From Candidatus Eiseniibacteriota bacterium (GTDB lineage Bacteria; Eisenbacteria; RBG-16-71-46): a stretch of 35,185 bases of DNA. This document shows, in pieces, positions 14,856-23,149 of the stretch; position 1 is the stretch's first letter, and each line of letters opens with the position of its first letter. Under the pieces are notes generated by a model, which saw nothing but the letters and a program-made list of their open reading frames with translations, searched no databases and was not told where the DNA came from. Position numbers and translations under genes: made by a program. The stretch covers positions 1 through 35,185 of the forward strand of contig JANXPZ010000011.1 of assembly GCA_025357055.1 (NCBI GenBank), read 5' to 3'.

Positions 14856-16061
14856 TCACGGCAGCAGCCTGGCCGCCCCCAGCACCGCGAGGCCCGCACC
14901 GCTCACCCAGAGCGCAGCGCGCGCCGGCAGGGGCACGCTGCGCTCGGGCCGCACCGCCGTGGGCGCGCCGAAACCCTCGCGCAACTCGCGCATCACGGTG
15001 GCGAAGGCCGCGAGCCAGCCGAGGGCGAGCGCGATGAGGAGCCCGTTCAGGCCATTCGTCGCGAGCCCGCGCGCGATCTCGAGCCAGAGGACCGCCCCGG
15101 GGGTGCCCGGCACGCCGGCCAGCGAGAAGAGCGCGTAGAGCCCGGCGAACGCGCTGAGCGGATGCCGCCGGAACAGGTGGCCTCCGGGCGCGCCCGCCGC
15201 CGGGTCCGCGGGCGTGAGGCGCGCGAGCAGCGCCGCACCGGAAAGCGCCAGCGCCAGGTGCGCGGCCCAGGGCACGAGCCAGGCGGAGACCATCGCGTCG
15301 AGTTGGCCGCGCCCCGTGGTGACGGCGAGCGCGGCCAGCGCGAGCCCGCCCTGCAGGCTCGCGAGGGTGCCCACGCGCCGCTCGGGCCGGCGCTGCAACA
15401 GGAGCGTGCCCGCGCCGGCGAGGAACGCCGCGATCGCGGCAGTGCGCAGCAGCGCACCCGCCAGCACGGCACCGTCACCGAACACCTCGAGGCCCGCGAG
15501 ACGCCGGACGAGCCACATCGCACCCAGAGCCTGCAGGGCCGCGACCGCCAGCGGCGCGAGCGCCGCGGACGCGCCCTGGAACAGATCGGCCACCCAGAAA
15601 TGGAACGGCGCGCCACCCAGCAGCACCACGCCCCCGAGCAGCGCGAGCGGCAGCGCCACCGCCCACACCATGCGCTGCGAGAGCCCCAGCCGCAGGACGC
15701 TCCACTGTTCGGGCGGCGCGGTCACGCCGGTGGCGAGCGCCAACAGCGCGACCCCCACGGCGGTGAGGGCGAAGGCACCGCCCAGCACCCAGACGAGCTT
15801 CAGCGCGCACTCGCCGGGGAGCGGGTCCGGGCGCTCGCGGGCGAGCCCGGCGGCGACGAGCGCGGCCACCAGCGGCGCCAGGATCCAGCTGGCCGCATCG
15901 AGCCACGCGAGCGCCAGCGCACAGGGCACGAGCACGAGCAGCAGACCCAGCGAGCCGGAGAGCGGGCGCTGCCGGCGCTCGGACGCGAGCAGGAGCAGGG
16001 CCGCGACCAGGGCGAGCGCCACCGGCAGGGCGGGATCGGCGAGCACGGCGCGCGCGCTCAT
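14856..16061 (-). CDS. Divergent NuoN-like proton-antiporter membrane subunit
   Basis: A 401-residue protein with about 11-12 transmembrane segments. GGAPFHFWVADLFQGASAALAPLA matches the family hallmark PFHFW.PDVY.GAP.P, and GECALKLVWVLGGAF matches the EA.IKY..LGAF segment of NuoN. These subunits form proton or sodium channels in complex I and related complexes. Two key positions look changed. The lysine in the helix after the hallmark (usually AxxKIA) is Gln (AALQALG). The Glu of the upstream helix (usually IELISL) aligns with Ala or Ser. The gene's start overlaps the stop of the preceding gene by 4 bases. It is the last of four same-strand genes. No quinone-reducing or NADH-binding partner lies in this window. 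Confidence 0.75.
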   Translation of the reverse strand: MSARAVLADPALPVALALVAALLLLASERRQRPLSGSLGLLLVLVPCALALAWLDAASWILAPLVAALVAAGLARERPDPLPGECALKLVWVLGGAFALTAVGVALLALATGVTAPPEQWSVLRLGLSQRMVWAVALPLALLGGVVLLGGAPFHFWVADLFQGASAALAPLAVAALQALGAMWLVRRLAGLEVFGDGAVLAGALLRTAAIAAFLAGAGTLLLQRRPERRVGTLASLQGGLALAALAVTTGRGQLDAMVSAWLVPWAAHLALALSGAALLARLTPADPAAGAPGGHLFRRHPLSAFAGLYALFSLAGVPGTPGAVLWLEIARGLATNGLNGLLIALALGWLAAFATVMRELREGFGAPTAVRPERSVPLPARAALWVSGAGLAVLGAARLLP

Positions 16062-17392
16062 CGCAGCAGGGGCAGCAGGATGGCCAGCACGGCCACACCG
16101 ACCAGGAAGAGCACGTACTCCTGGGCGTCACCGGTGTGCAGGTCGCGCAGCGGGGCGGCGAGCACCCGCACCAAACGCTCCGCTCCCGAGACCAGCGCGC
16201 GCTCGAGACCGATCACGAGGCGGAACAGGCGACGCGCGGCGTGCTGGGCGATCCGGTCGGCGAGCGCCCCGCGTCCGGCCTCGGCGGGGTGCACGGAGAG
16301 CAGGCCGAGCGCCCCGCCCAGGACCGCGGGCACGAGCGCGAGCAGGGCGAAGAGCGGCCTCGGCGCGAAACCCACCCACCACGCGCTCGCCAGCGCCATG
16401 GGCACGCCCCCGAGCAGCACGACCGGGGCGATCCGGCTCGGGGTGAGCCAGGAGACCGGCCGGGCGAGCGCGCGGCGCTCGGGGGCCTCGACCAGGCGGG
16501 CCACGTTCACCCACGACGCGAGCGCGATCGGGATGCCGCCGCAGACCAGCGTGAGGACAGCGCGGCGCGGGCTCAGGTCACCCGCGGCGGCGAGCAGCGG
16601 CCAGCCCAGCGCGGCGGTCGAGATCCACGAGGTCATGCGCCACAGCATCGCCATCACCGGGCCGCGGCGCGGGGCCGCCCCGCCGAGTTCGGCGGCCAGC
16701 AGGTAGGCGTGCGTGCCGCAGGCGCCGATCCAGAGCACCGCCGCGACCCAGAGCGGGACCGCACCGCTCGACAGGAGCACGCCCGCCAGCGCGCCGTCGA
16801 AGACCACCAGCCAGCGCAGTCCCGCGGTCCAGCGCCGCCGCCCGTAGGCCCGCAGCGCGGCCAGTGCCGCCGTGAGCAACAGCAGGACCGCGGCCCCCTC
16901 GCGCACCTCGTCCACGTCCAGCCAGCGCGGCGCCTGGCGCCAGAGCAGCAGGAAGCCCGCCGCGGGCAGCAGGGCCGGCAGCCACGCGCCGTGCGCGAGC
17001 AGCGGGCCCGGCAGGTCCGAGAACGGCCGGGCCAGCGGGAGCGCCGCCAGCAACTCGAGCGCGGCCCAGACGATCGCGATGGCCTCGACCCGTGACCAGA
17101 ACGCGAGCGCGGCGGGCGGCATCGGGAAGCCGGCGGCAGGCCCGAGCAGCGCCACCTCGATGGCCGCCGCCAGCCACAACGCGGTCGCCGGGCGGCGCAG
17201 CCAGCCCCAGCGCGGCACCTGGAACGCGGGCTCGTCGCTGGCGCGGGCCCACCACCAGAATCCGGCCGCGAGCAACTCGACCCCGAGCGCGGGGGCGAAC
17301 CGCGCGGGCATGGCGACGAGCGCGAGCCCGGCCGTGCACAACAGCCCGCCGGCGGGGAGAGGTCCGGGGACCAGGTGGCTCAGGAGGCGCAT
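16058..17392 (-). CDS. Divergent polytopic membrane protein, NuoL/antiporter-like
   Basis: A 444-residue protein with about 12 hydrophobic segments. The family is less clear than for its neighbours. The C-terminal region (ERALVSGAERLVRVLAAPLR, then DLHTGDAQEYVLFLVGVAV) resembles the tail of NuoL-type subunits, where a helix is followed by LQTG..Q.YA. Its position between NuoN-like and NuoK-like genes agrees with that. The usual core motif with GPTPVSALIHAA is not visible, so any channel would be much altered. Stop and start overlap the next gene by 4 bases (ATGA), and the start is 3 bases after the previous stop, which implies tight translational coupling. Confidence 0.55.
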   Translation of the reverse strand: MRLLSHLVPGPLPAGGLLCTAGLALVAMPARFAPALGVELLAAGFWWWARASDEPAFQVPRWGWLRRPATALWLAAAIEVALLGPAAGFPMPPAALAFWSRVEAIAIVWAALELLAALPLARPFSDLPGPLLAHGAWLPALLPAAGFLLLWRQAPRWLDVDEVREGAAVLLLLTAALAALRAYGRRRWTAGLRWLVVFDGALAGVLLSSGAVPLWVAAVLWIGACGTHAYLLAAELGGAAPRRGPVMAMLWRMTSWISTAALGWPLLAAAGDLSPRRAVLTLVCGGIPIALASWVNVARLVEAPERRALARPVSWLTPSRIAPVVLLGGVPMALASAWWVGFAPRPLFALLALVPAVLGGALGLLSVHPAEAGRGALADRIAQHAARRLFRLVIGLERALVSGAERLVRVLAAPLRDLHTGDAQEYVLFLVGVAVLAILLPLLR

Positions 17393-17395
17393 GGC

Positions 17396-18049
17396 TCAGT
17401 CATGCAGGTCGTGGGCGTCGCCCACCCACGCCGAGCCGGCCGTGGCGACGCGCACCGCGCCGATCCGCGCCGCCAGCACCACCACCAGCGTCGTGGCGAC
17501 GAGCGGCAGTCCATCGGGGGGCGCGCCGCCGGTCGTCACCACGGTGCGCACCGCGCCCTGCAGCGACTGCAGGCCGAGGCCCATCGCGGCGAAGGCGGTC
17601 GCGGCGCGCACGGTGTGACGGCGCAGCATGAGATGCAGGAAGCCGAGGCTGACGAGCATCACCCCGAAGGAACACTGCCGCGTCAGCGCGGCGTCGAGGT
17701 CGAGACGCGCCACTCCCGCGATGAGCAGCGCCAGCAGCGCCGCGCCAAGCAGCAGCCCCACCGTCCCCGACTCGAGCCCCCCCAGCCCCGCGCTGGAGCG
17801 CGCCGCGCGGCTCGAGGGCAGTCCCGCGCGCCAGGCGATCGCCAGCCAGAGCAGCATCCAGCCCGCCGTGACCCAGCCGGAGTCCCCCGAGCCACGCAGG
17901 AACGGGAGCGAGAGCGCCAGGCCCAGCGTGGCAAGCCGCGCCATCACGCGGCCGGGCGCCAGCACCGCGACCAGCAACAGCGCGGCGGGCACGCCGAAGC
18001 GCAGCAGGTCGAGACGTGGCAGCGCCGCCCAGGCATCGAGGAAGTGCAC
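17396..18049 (-). CDS. NuoK/HyfE-like membrane protein
   Basis: A 217-residue protein starting at GTG, with GGGGGA about 6 bases upstream. It has about seven hydrophobic segments. The C-terminal 100 residues resemble NuoK/MnhC/HyfE-type subunits: a helix (FGVMLVSLGFLHLMLRRHTV), a second (AATAFAAMGLGLQSLQGAV) and a third (LPLVATTLVVVLAARIGAV). These align with the three-helix core of that family, although the membrane-buried glutamates of NuoK are not obvious. The N-terminal half is extra. It lies 37 bases downstream of the PTS EIIA gene and 3 bases upstream of the next gene. Confidence 0.55.
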   Translation of the reverse strand: MHFLDAWAALPRLDLLRFGVPAALLLVAVLAPGRVMARLATLGLALSLPFLRGSGDSGWVTAGWMLLWLAIAWRAGLPSSRAARSSAGLGGLESGTVGLLLGAALLALLIAGVARLDLDAALTRQCSFGVMLVSLGFLHLMLRRHTVRAATAFAAMGLGLQSLQGAVRTVVTTGGAPPDGLPLVATTLVVVLAARIGAVRVATAGSAWVGDAHDLHD

Positions 18050-18086
18050 CGTGTCCCCCGTCGCGACCGGTGGTCCCGGCCGGGTG

Positions 18087-18560
18087 TCAGCCCTGCGGGA
18101 TGGAGGGGCTCTCGCCGCTCCGGATCACCGCCAGGAACTCCTCCGGGTTGCGCGCCTCGAGCAGGCCCTGGCGCACGGAGTCGTCCTTCAGCAGGCGCGA
18201 GATGTTCGCGAGCAGCCGCACGTGCGGCGTGGTGGCGTTCTCGGGCGAGACCAGCAACACGAACAGGTGGGTCGGCTGGCCGTCCTCCGACTCGAACTCC
18301 ACGCCCTCGGGCGAGATGCCGCAGGCGGCCGCCATGCGGTCCACCGAGCGGGCCTTGCCGTGCGGGATGGCCGCGCCGGGGAAAAGCCCCGTGGACATCA
18401 TGGCCTCGCGCCGCAGCACCCGGTCGAGGATCTCGCCCTGGCTCGCGAAACCGTGGCTGGACTCGAGCAGCTCCACGAGCTCGACCAGCACTTCACGCTT
18501 GGCGTGGCCCTTCAGGCGCAGGCTGATCGCGTTCGGATTCAGGAGTTCGGAGAGCATCAT
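18087..18560 (-). CDS. ptsN-like: PTS EIIA-type (PtsN-like) regulatory protein
   Basis: A 157-residue single-domain EIIA of the fructose/mannitol/Ntr type. The phosphorylation-site motif is STGLFPGAAIPHGKA, with His67 as the expected phosphoacceptor. LLVSPENATTPHVRLLANIS also fits the family, where the HVRLLANIS histidine helps shape the site. There is no sugar-specific IIB/IIC domain nearby, so it is likely regulatory. PtsN proteins are known to control potassium transporters and sensor kinases. The start is ATG 18560 or the next codon. It is the first gene of the minus-strand unit with the antiporter-like genes, suggesting it regulates them or responds to the same signal. Confidence 0.88.
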   Translation of the reverse strand: MMLSELLNPNAISLRLKGHAKREVLVELVELLESSHGFASQGEILDRVLRREAMMSTGLFPGAAIPHGKARSVDRMAAACGISPEGVEFESEDGQPTHLFVLLVSPENATTPHVRLLANISRLLKDDSVRQGLLEARNPEEFLAVIRSGESPSIPQG

Positions 18561-18790
18561 GGCGCGGGATACTCCGTGGCAGCCGTGCAGCGCAGGTCGG
18601 AACCCGCACCGTATCGGCCGTCGTCGCGGGGTGTCAAGCCGCTTCAAATTCACGTCGCGCGGCGCGCCTCCGGCCGCATCCGGCGCGTTTCTGCTTGCCG
18701 CCCGCGGGGCCGCGGCCTACTCTGCACCGGATCGTTTCGCGCCAGGCTGTCCGGGCCTGCGCCCCCCCCAGGCCCCACCCCGAGGTGCAC

Positions 18791-20107
18791 GTGTACTGGC
18801 TCAGCAAGAGCATCCACAAGCTCTCGCGCTTCCGGCGGCAGCTGACGATCTTCACCGCCGTGCTGGGCCCGGGCATCATCACCATGGTGGCCGACAACGA
18901 CGCCGGCGGCATCTCCACGTATGCCGTGACCGGGTCGAAGTACGGCTTCAGCCTGCTCTGGATCTTCATCCTGCTGGTCCCGATCGCCTACTACATCCAG
19001 GAGATGACGGTGCGCCTGGGGGCGGTCACCAAGCGCGGACACGCCGAGGCCATCTTCGAGGGTTTCGGCCCGGTCTGGGGCTGGTTCTCGCTCTTCGACC
19101 TGGCGATCGTCAACTGGCTCACCCTGGTGACCGAGTACATCGGCATGATCGCGGCGGCGAGCATCTTCGGGGTGCCACCCCTGGTCACGTTCCTGGGCGT
19201 GACGGCCATCCTCTTCATGGTGGTGCTGACCGGGCGCTACTGGACCTTCGAGAAGCTGACGCTCTTCTTCTGCGTCTTCAACCTGGTCTACATCCCGGCG
19301 GCGCTGTGGGCCATGAACGCTCCCGGCGCGCCGGGCTGGAACAAGGTGTTCGACGGCTTCTACCGGCCCGAGATCCCCGGCGGGTTCACCCCGGGGCTCA
19401 TCTTCATCCTGCTGGCCAACATCGGCACCACGATCACCCCGTGGCAGGTGTTCTTCCAGCAGAGCTCCGTCGTGGACAAGGGGCTCGACATCCACGACGT
19501 GCGCTTCGGCAAGTGGGACACGCTGGCCGGCGCGATCATCACCTGCGTGGTGGCCGTGTTCATCATCATCGTCACCGGGGCGGCCCTGCACTACCACCAG
19601 CCCCCGATCGTGATCGAGGACGCCGCACAGACCGCCGACGCGCTGGTGCCGCTCCTGCCCCACGGGCAGGGCCAGCTGGCCCGGCAGCTCTTCGCCATCG
19701 GCCTGTTCGACGCCGGATTCCTCGGGGCCCTGTGCATCTCGCTGTCCTCGTCCTGGGCGATGGGCGAGGTCATGGGCTGGGCGCACTCGCTCAACAAGAG
19801 CGTGCGTGACGCGCCCTGGTTCTACCTCGCCTACCTGGGCATGCTGCTGACCAGCGGGGCCGTGGTGCTCATCCCGGGCGCCCCGCTCGTGACCATCACC
19901 ATGTACGTCCAGGTCGTGGCGGTGACCCTGCTGCCGGTCGCGCTGGTGTTCCTCATCCTGCTCCTCAACGACGAGGGCTTCATGGGGAAGCACGTCAATA
20001 CGCGCTGGCAGAACATCGTCAACTGGAGCATCGTGATCGGCATCGTGATCGTCTCGACGCTCTTCGCGTTCAGCACCCTCTTCCCGGGGCTCTTTCCCAG
20101 CTCCTGA
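18791..20107 (+). CDS. NRAMP-related divalent metal transporter
   Basis: A 438-residue membrane protein of the NRAMP fold. GTG at 18791 is chosen because GAGG lies 5 bases upstream; longer upstream versions add only a Pro/Arg-rich stretch. The first helix has GPGIITMVADNDAGGISTY. The classical NRAMP metal site there is DPGN; here it reads DNDAGG (35-40). In the sixth helix the usual A.xMPH motif is IGTTITPWQ (211-219), without the metal-binding methionine. Loss of that methionine is known for NRAMP-related magnesium transporters, which favour hard ions such as Mg2+ and Mn2+. The next gene encodes an MgtE-type Mg2+ sensor, which supports Mg2+ as substrate. The family is secure; the ion is inferred. 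Confidence 0.88.
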   Translation: MYWLSKSIHKLSRFRRQLTIFTAVLGPGIITMVADNDAGGISTYAVTGSKYGFSLLWIFILLVPIAYYIQEMTVRLGAVTKRGHAEAIFEGFGPVWGWFSLFDLAIVNWLTLVTEYIGMIAAASIFGVPPLVTFLGVTAILFMVVLTGRYWTFEKLTLFFCVFNLVYIPAALWAMNAPGAPGWNKVFDGFYRPEIPGGFTPGLIFILLANIGTTITPWQVFFQQSSVVDKGLDIHDVRFGKWDTLAGAIITCVVAVFIIIVTGAALHYHQPPIVIEDAAQTADALVPLLPHGQGQLARQLFAIGLFDAGFLGALCISLSSSWAMGEVMGWAHSLNKSVRDAPWFYLAYLGMLLTSGAVVLIPGAPLVTITMYVQVVAVTLLPVALVFLILLLNDEGFMGKHVNTRWQNIVNWSIVIGIVIVSTLFAFSTLFPGLFPSS

Positions 20108-20119
20108 CGGGACGTGTCC

Positions 20120-21409
20120 ATGACCGCGACCAACCAGAAGAGCCTGAAGAACCTCGAGCTGCCGGGCGAGTTCCGGTTCCTCTATTTCTCGCAGCTCATC
20201 CACCGGCCGGTCTGCAAGGGCAAGATCCACGACCGGATCGGCAAGGTGTCCGACCTGGTCTTCTCGCTCAGCGAGCTCTATCCCGAGGCGGTGGGGATCT
20301 ACCTCGAGCATGGCTGGGGCAAGCCCACCGAGTTCGTGCCCTGGAAGCGCGTGCTGCGCATCGAGGACGACGCCATCTTCGTGCAGCCCCCCGAGGAGGG
20401 CGAGGTCTATCCCCCGTTCGTGGACCAGCCGGGCTGGATGCTGGTCGAGAACCACCTGGTGGGACGCACCATCCTCGACATCGATGGCCGGCGCGTCGAG
20501 GCCGTCAACGACGTGCAGCTGCTGGAGAGCCGCGGTCGGCTGGCCGTCGTGCACGTGGACACCTCCTTCAACGGCTTCCTGCGCCGCTGGCACCTGGGCT
20601 GGCTCCAGCTCTTCAAGGAGAACCTGATCGCCTGGAAGTACGTCCAGCCGCTCAACGTCGAGGACGCGGTCACCACCGACAAGGTGCTGCTCTCGGTGAC
20701 GCGCAAGCAGCTCGTGGACCTGCCGCCCGAGGACCTCGCGGACGCGCTCGAGGAGCTCTCCGGCAAGGAGCAGGAAGCGCTGTTCTCGGCGCTCGACTCG
20801 GAGACCGCGGCCGAGGCGCTGCTCGAGGCCGAGCCGCGCGCGCAGCGGCAGATCATCGCCGACATGCGCGAGGAGCGGGCCCGGGCCGTGCTCTCGGAGA
20901 TGAACGTGGCCCAGCTCGCCGACCTCTTCACGGTGTTGCCCCACGCCCACGTGACCGAGCTCACGAAGATGCTGCCCACCGAGACCGCGCGCCGGCTGCA
21001 CGCCATCCTCTCGGAGCGCGAGGTCACGGCCCATTCGCTGATGACTCCGGACTTCCTCGCGGTCGGCAAGGAGAGCCGCGTGGGCGAGGTGCTGGGCGAC
21101 ATCCGCCGCTCCGGCCGCGAGGCCGACAGCATCTCCTATGTCTACGTGGTCGAGGGCGAGGAACGGGTGCTCGAGGGCGTGGTGGACCTGCGCGACCTGG
21201 TGCTGGCGCAGGACGACGCGCTCATGGGCGACATCATGGTCTCCCCGGTCGTGAGCGCCGAGGCCGAGGACCTGCGGGACGACCTGCAGGAGCTGTTCGT
21301 GAAGTACCACTACCGGCTGCTGCCGGTCGTGGACCACCGCGACCACCTGCTCGGCGTGGTGCGCTACAATGAGGTCATGAAGGGCGTCGTGACCAAGGTG
21401 AGGACGTGA
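20120..21409 (+). CDS. PRC-barrel / MgtE-N / CBS protein without MgtE channel
   Basis: A 429-residue soluble protein. About residues 15-95 and 105-165 look like PRC-barrel-type beta domains (IHDRIGKVSDLVFSLSELYP; LVGRTILDIDGRRVEAVND). About residues 190-300 match the MgtE N domain, a superhelix of short repeats (LPPEDLADALEELSGKEQEA; MREERARAVLSEMNVAQLAD). About 300-429 form a CBS pair (HSLMTPDFLAVGKESRV; MVSPVVSAEAED). In MgtE these parts gate a Mg2+ channel, but here the C-terminal transmembrane domain is absent. It begins 12 bases after the NRAMP-related gene, so it likely regulates that transporter in response to Mg2+ (inference). An alternative GTG start lies 6 bases upstream. Confidence 0.88.
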   Translation: MTATNQKSLKNLELPGEFRFLYFSQLIHRPVCKGKIHDRIGKVSDLVFSLSELYPEAVGIYLEHGWGKPTEFVPWKRVLRIEDDAIFVQPPEEGEVYPPFVDQPGWMLVENHLVGRTILDIDGRRVEAVNDVQLLESRGRLAVVHVDTSFNGFLRRWHLGWLQLFKENLIAWKYVQPLNVEDAVTTDKVLLSVTRKQLVDLPPEDLADALEELSGKEQEALFSALDSETAAEALLEAEPRAQRQIIADMREERARAVLSEMNVAQLADLFTVLPHAHVTELTKMLPTETARRLHAILSEREVTAHSLMTPDFLAVGKESRVGEVLGDIRRSGREADSISYVYVVEGEERVLEGVVDLRDLVLAQDDALMGDIMVSPVVSAEAEDLRDDLQELFVKYHYRLLPVVDHRDHLLGVVRYNEVMKGVVTKVRT

Positions 21410-21416
21410 GGCAGCC

Positions 21417-21527
21417 ATGCCCCCGGTGAAGATGACCAAGGGCAAGCGTTTCGCCCTGTACTTCCTGCAGTTCTACCTGCTCTTCCTCTTCCTGCTGCTG
21501 GTCCTGCGCTTCACGTTCTTCCGCTAG
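21417..21527 (+). CDS. 36-residue single-span membrane protein
   Basis: This short gene starts at ATG 21417, 8 bases after the stop of the MgtE-N/CBS gene, with GAGG 5 bases upstream. It encodes MPPVKMTKGKRFALYFLQFY followed by LLFLFLLLVLRFTFFR. The layout is a basic N-terminus, one strongly hydrophobic helix rich in Leu and Phe, and a basic end. Position, ribosome-binding site and clean amphipathic composition argue that it is real. It could be a small subunit or regulator of the NRAMP-related transporter, like other bacterial micro-membrane proteins. It is too short to assign by family. Confidence 0.7.
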   Translation: MPPVKMTKGKRFALYFLQFYLLFLFLLLVLRFTFFR

Positions 21528-21779
21528 CCTCCCGGGCCCGCTTCGTCCCGCCGGCCCCGCGTGGGCCAGATGCCCCAATCGCGACCCGGCCAACGGCCCC
21601 GGCGGACGCCACGGGCGCACCGCACAGCCCGGCGCTCCGGTCCCGAGCTGCCGGGCTGTGCTAACATATTGGGTAGCTCCGCATCGGGATCTGCGGGCCC
21701 AGCACCTTGTGAGATCGCTCCTCGTCAGGGGTCCGGAGGACTGCACCCGATGGCATCGGAACCAAGGCAAGGACGCCCC

Positions 21780-23096
21780 ATGCGACAGAAGGCGATCGAC
21801 TTCCGGGAGCTGATCGAACACCTGCTCCCGCTGGACGAATTGCCGCCCACCGACCGCCTGCGCGTGCGGCGCGCGCTCCAGACGGACATCTCCGCCCAGC
21901 TGGAGCAGGCCGCCCTCTATGCGCTCACGCGCCTGGAGGAGACCGGTGCGGTGCGGCGCCTGCCCGTGCGCGAGAACGGCAAGCGCACCCTGCGCTGGCA
22001 GACGCGCGACACCCTCGGAGTCATCACGCTCGAGCAGCCGGTCCCGCTCGAGCGCGCCGGGCTGCTGGTCGTGCCGCGCTCGAGCCTGCCGGACCAGGCC
22101 CAGGCCGGGCTTGATCAGGTGCGCCGCCTGCTGCGTCTCGACGAGGCCATGCTCGCCTCCGACCCGCGCTCCGGCCAGGCGCGCCGTGGCCTGATCGAGC
22201 AGCTCGACCAGGCGGGACGCGAACTGCTGGCCGCCAGCGAGGTCCGCTTCATCCCGCCCGGCGACGAGGCCACGGGCCCCGAGCCGCTCTCCCCCGCGCT
22301 CGCCGCCGAGGCGCGCGGACGGCCCGACGTGCTGCTCTACTGCCCCGACACGGAGCGTTGTCCCGCGCTCGCGGTCGAGGGCCGGCGGCGCGGGATCCGC
22401 TCGGTCGTGATCGCCGCCGCCGCCTCGATCGACGGCCAGCCGCTGGGGCTGCTCGAGGTGTTGTCGCGCGAGCCCGAGCGCTTCCCCGCCGACGCGCTGG
22501 CGCTCGTGGCCCTGCTCGCGGACTCGTGCGCGGGCGTGCTGGAGCGCGCCGCCCGCATCGAGAAGCTGATCTTCATCGACCCGCTCACCAAGGTCTACAA
22601 TCGCTCGTACTTCGACCTGCAGCTGCGCAACGAGATGGCGCGCGCCCAGCGCGAGCGCAACTCGATGGCGCTGTGCATCGCGGACATCGACGACTTCAAG
22701 TCGTTCAACACCTCCTTCGGCTACGAGGCGGGCGACCAGGTGCTGGTGCAGGTGGCGCAGTCACTGAGCCGCGGCGTGCGTCCCTTCGACACGGTGGCGC
22801 GCTGGGGCGGCGAGGAGTTCGCCATCCTGCTCACTTCGCCGGTGCACGCCCACGACGTGGTGACGGTCTCGGAACGCCTGCGCTCGGTGGTGGAGCGCCT
22901 CGCCGTCGAGGTCGAGGGGCTCGATCGCAGGCGCCACCCGGTGGGCGTGACGATGAGCGTGGGCGTGGCGTTGTTCCCGGATCACGCGCTGAGTGGCGAG
23001 GACCTGTGGCGGGCCGCCAACCAGGCTCTGCTGCGGGCCAAGCGCCCGCCCAAGAACAAGGTGGTCTTCTACTCGCCGCAGCGCAACGCCATCTAG
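21780..23096 (+). CDS. GGDEF diguanylate cyclase with GAF-like N-terminal domain
   Basis: A 438-residue protein that should make cyclic di-GMP from GTP. About residues 100-255 look like a GAF-type sensor (VIAAAASIDGQPLGLLEVLS...ALVALLADSCAGVLERAARIE). A linker and the GGDEF domain follow: DPLTKVYNRSYFD, DIDDFKSFNTSFGYEAGDQVL, and the active loop GGEEF at 343-347. An RxxD inhibitory site (RPFD, 334-337) sits five residues before the loop, so product feedback is expected. The ATG at 21780 has AAGGA 7 bases upstream; ATG 21750 in the same frame is an alternative. There is no transmembrane segment, so it is cytoplasmic. A 252-base gap separates it from the small membrane protein gene. Confidence 0.92.
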   Translation: MRQKAIDFRELIEHLLPLDELPPTDRLRVRRALQTDISAQLEQAALYALTRLEETGAVRRLPVRENGKRTLRWQTRDTLGVITLEQPVPLERAGLLVVPRSSLPDQAQAGLDQVRRLLRLDEAMLASDPRSGQARRGLIEQLDQAGRELLAASEVRFIPPGDEATGPEPLSPALAAEARGRPDVLLYCPDTERCPALAVEGRRRGIRSVVIAAAASIDGQPLGLLEVLSREPERFPADALALVALLADSCAGVLERAARIEKLIFIDPLTKVYNRSYFDLQLRNEMARAQRERNSMALCIADIDDFKSFNTSFGYEAGDQVLVQVAQSLSRGVRPFDTVARWGGEEFAILLTSPVHAHDVVTVSERLRSVVERLAVEVEGLDRRRHPVGVTMSVGVALFPDHALSGEDLWRAANQALLRAKRPPKNKVVFYSPQRNAI

Positions 23097-23149
23097 GGAA
23101 GTGCCCGCCCGGGCTCGTGGCCGGGGGGATGCTCAGGGAGGAGGCCCCG

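Noticed and set aside
14600-14899. N-terminal extension of the SRPBCC-like protein across tRNA repeat copy 4
   Set aside because: The in-frame extension is translated repeat and flank DNA without a supported start; the ATG at 14593 directly precedes the membrane segments.
18650-21445. Very long open frame (931 codons) opposite the NRAMP and MgtE-N/CBS genes, and similar long antisense frames at 266-2005, 3167-5149, 14703-16706, 24936-27302 and 28033-30540
   Set aside because: They are rich in His, Arg, Gln, Asp and Gly, have no recognisable domains, and lie exactly opposite well-recognised genes. This is the usual effect of GC-rich third codon positions.
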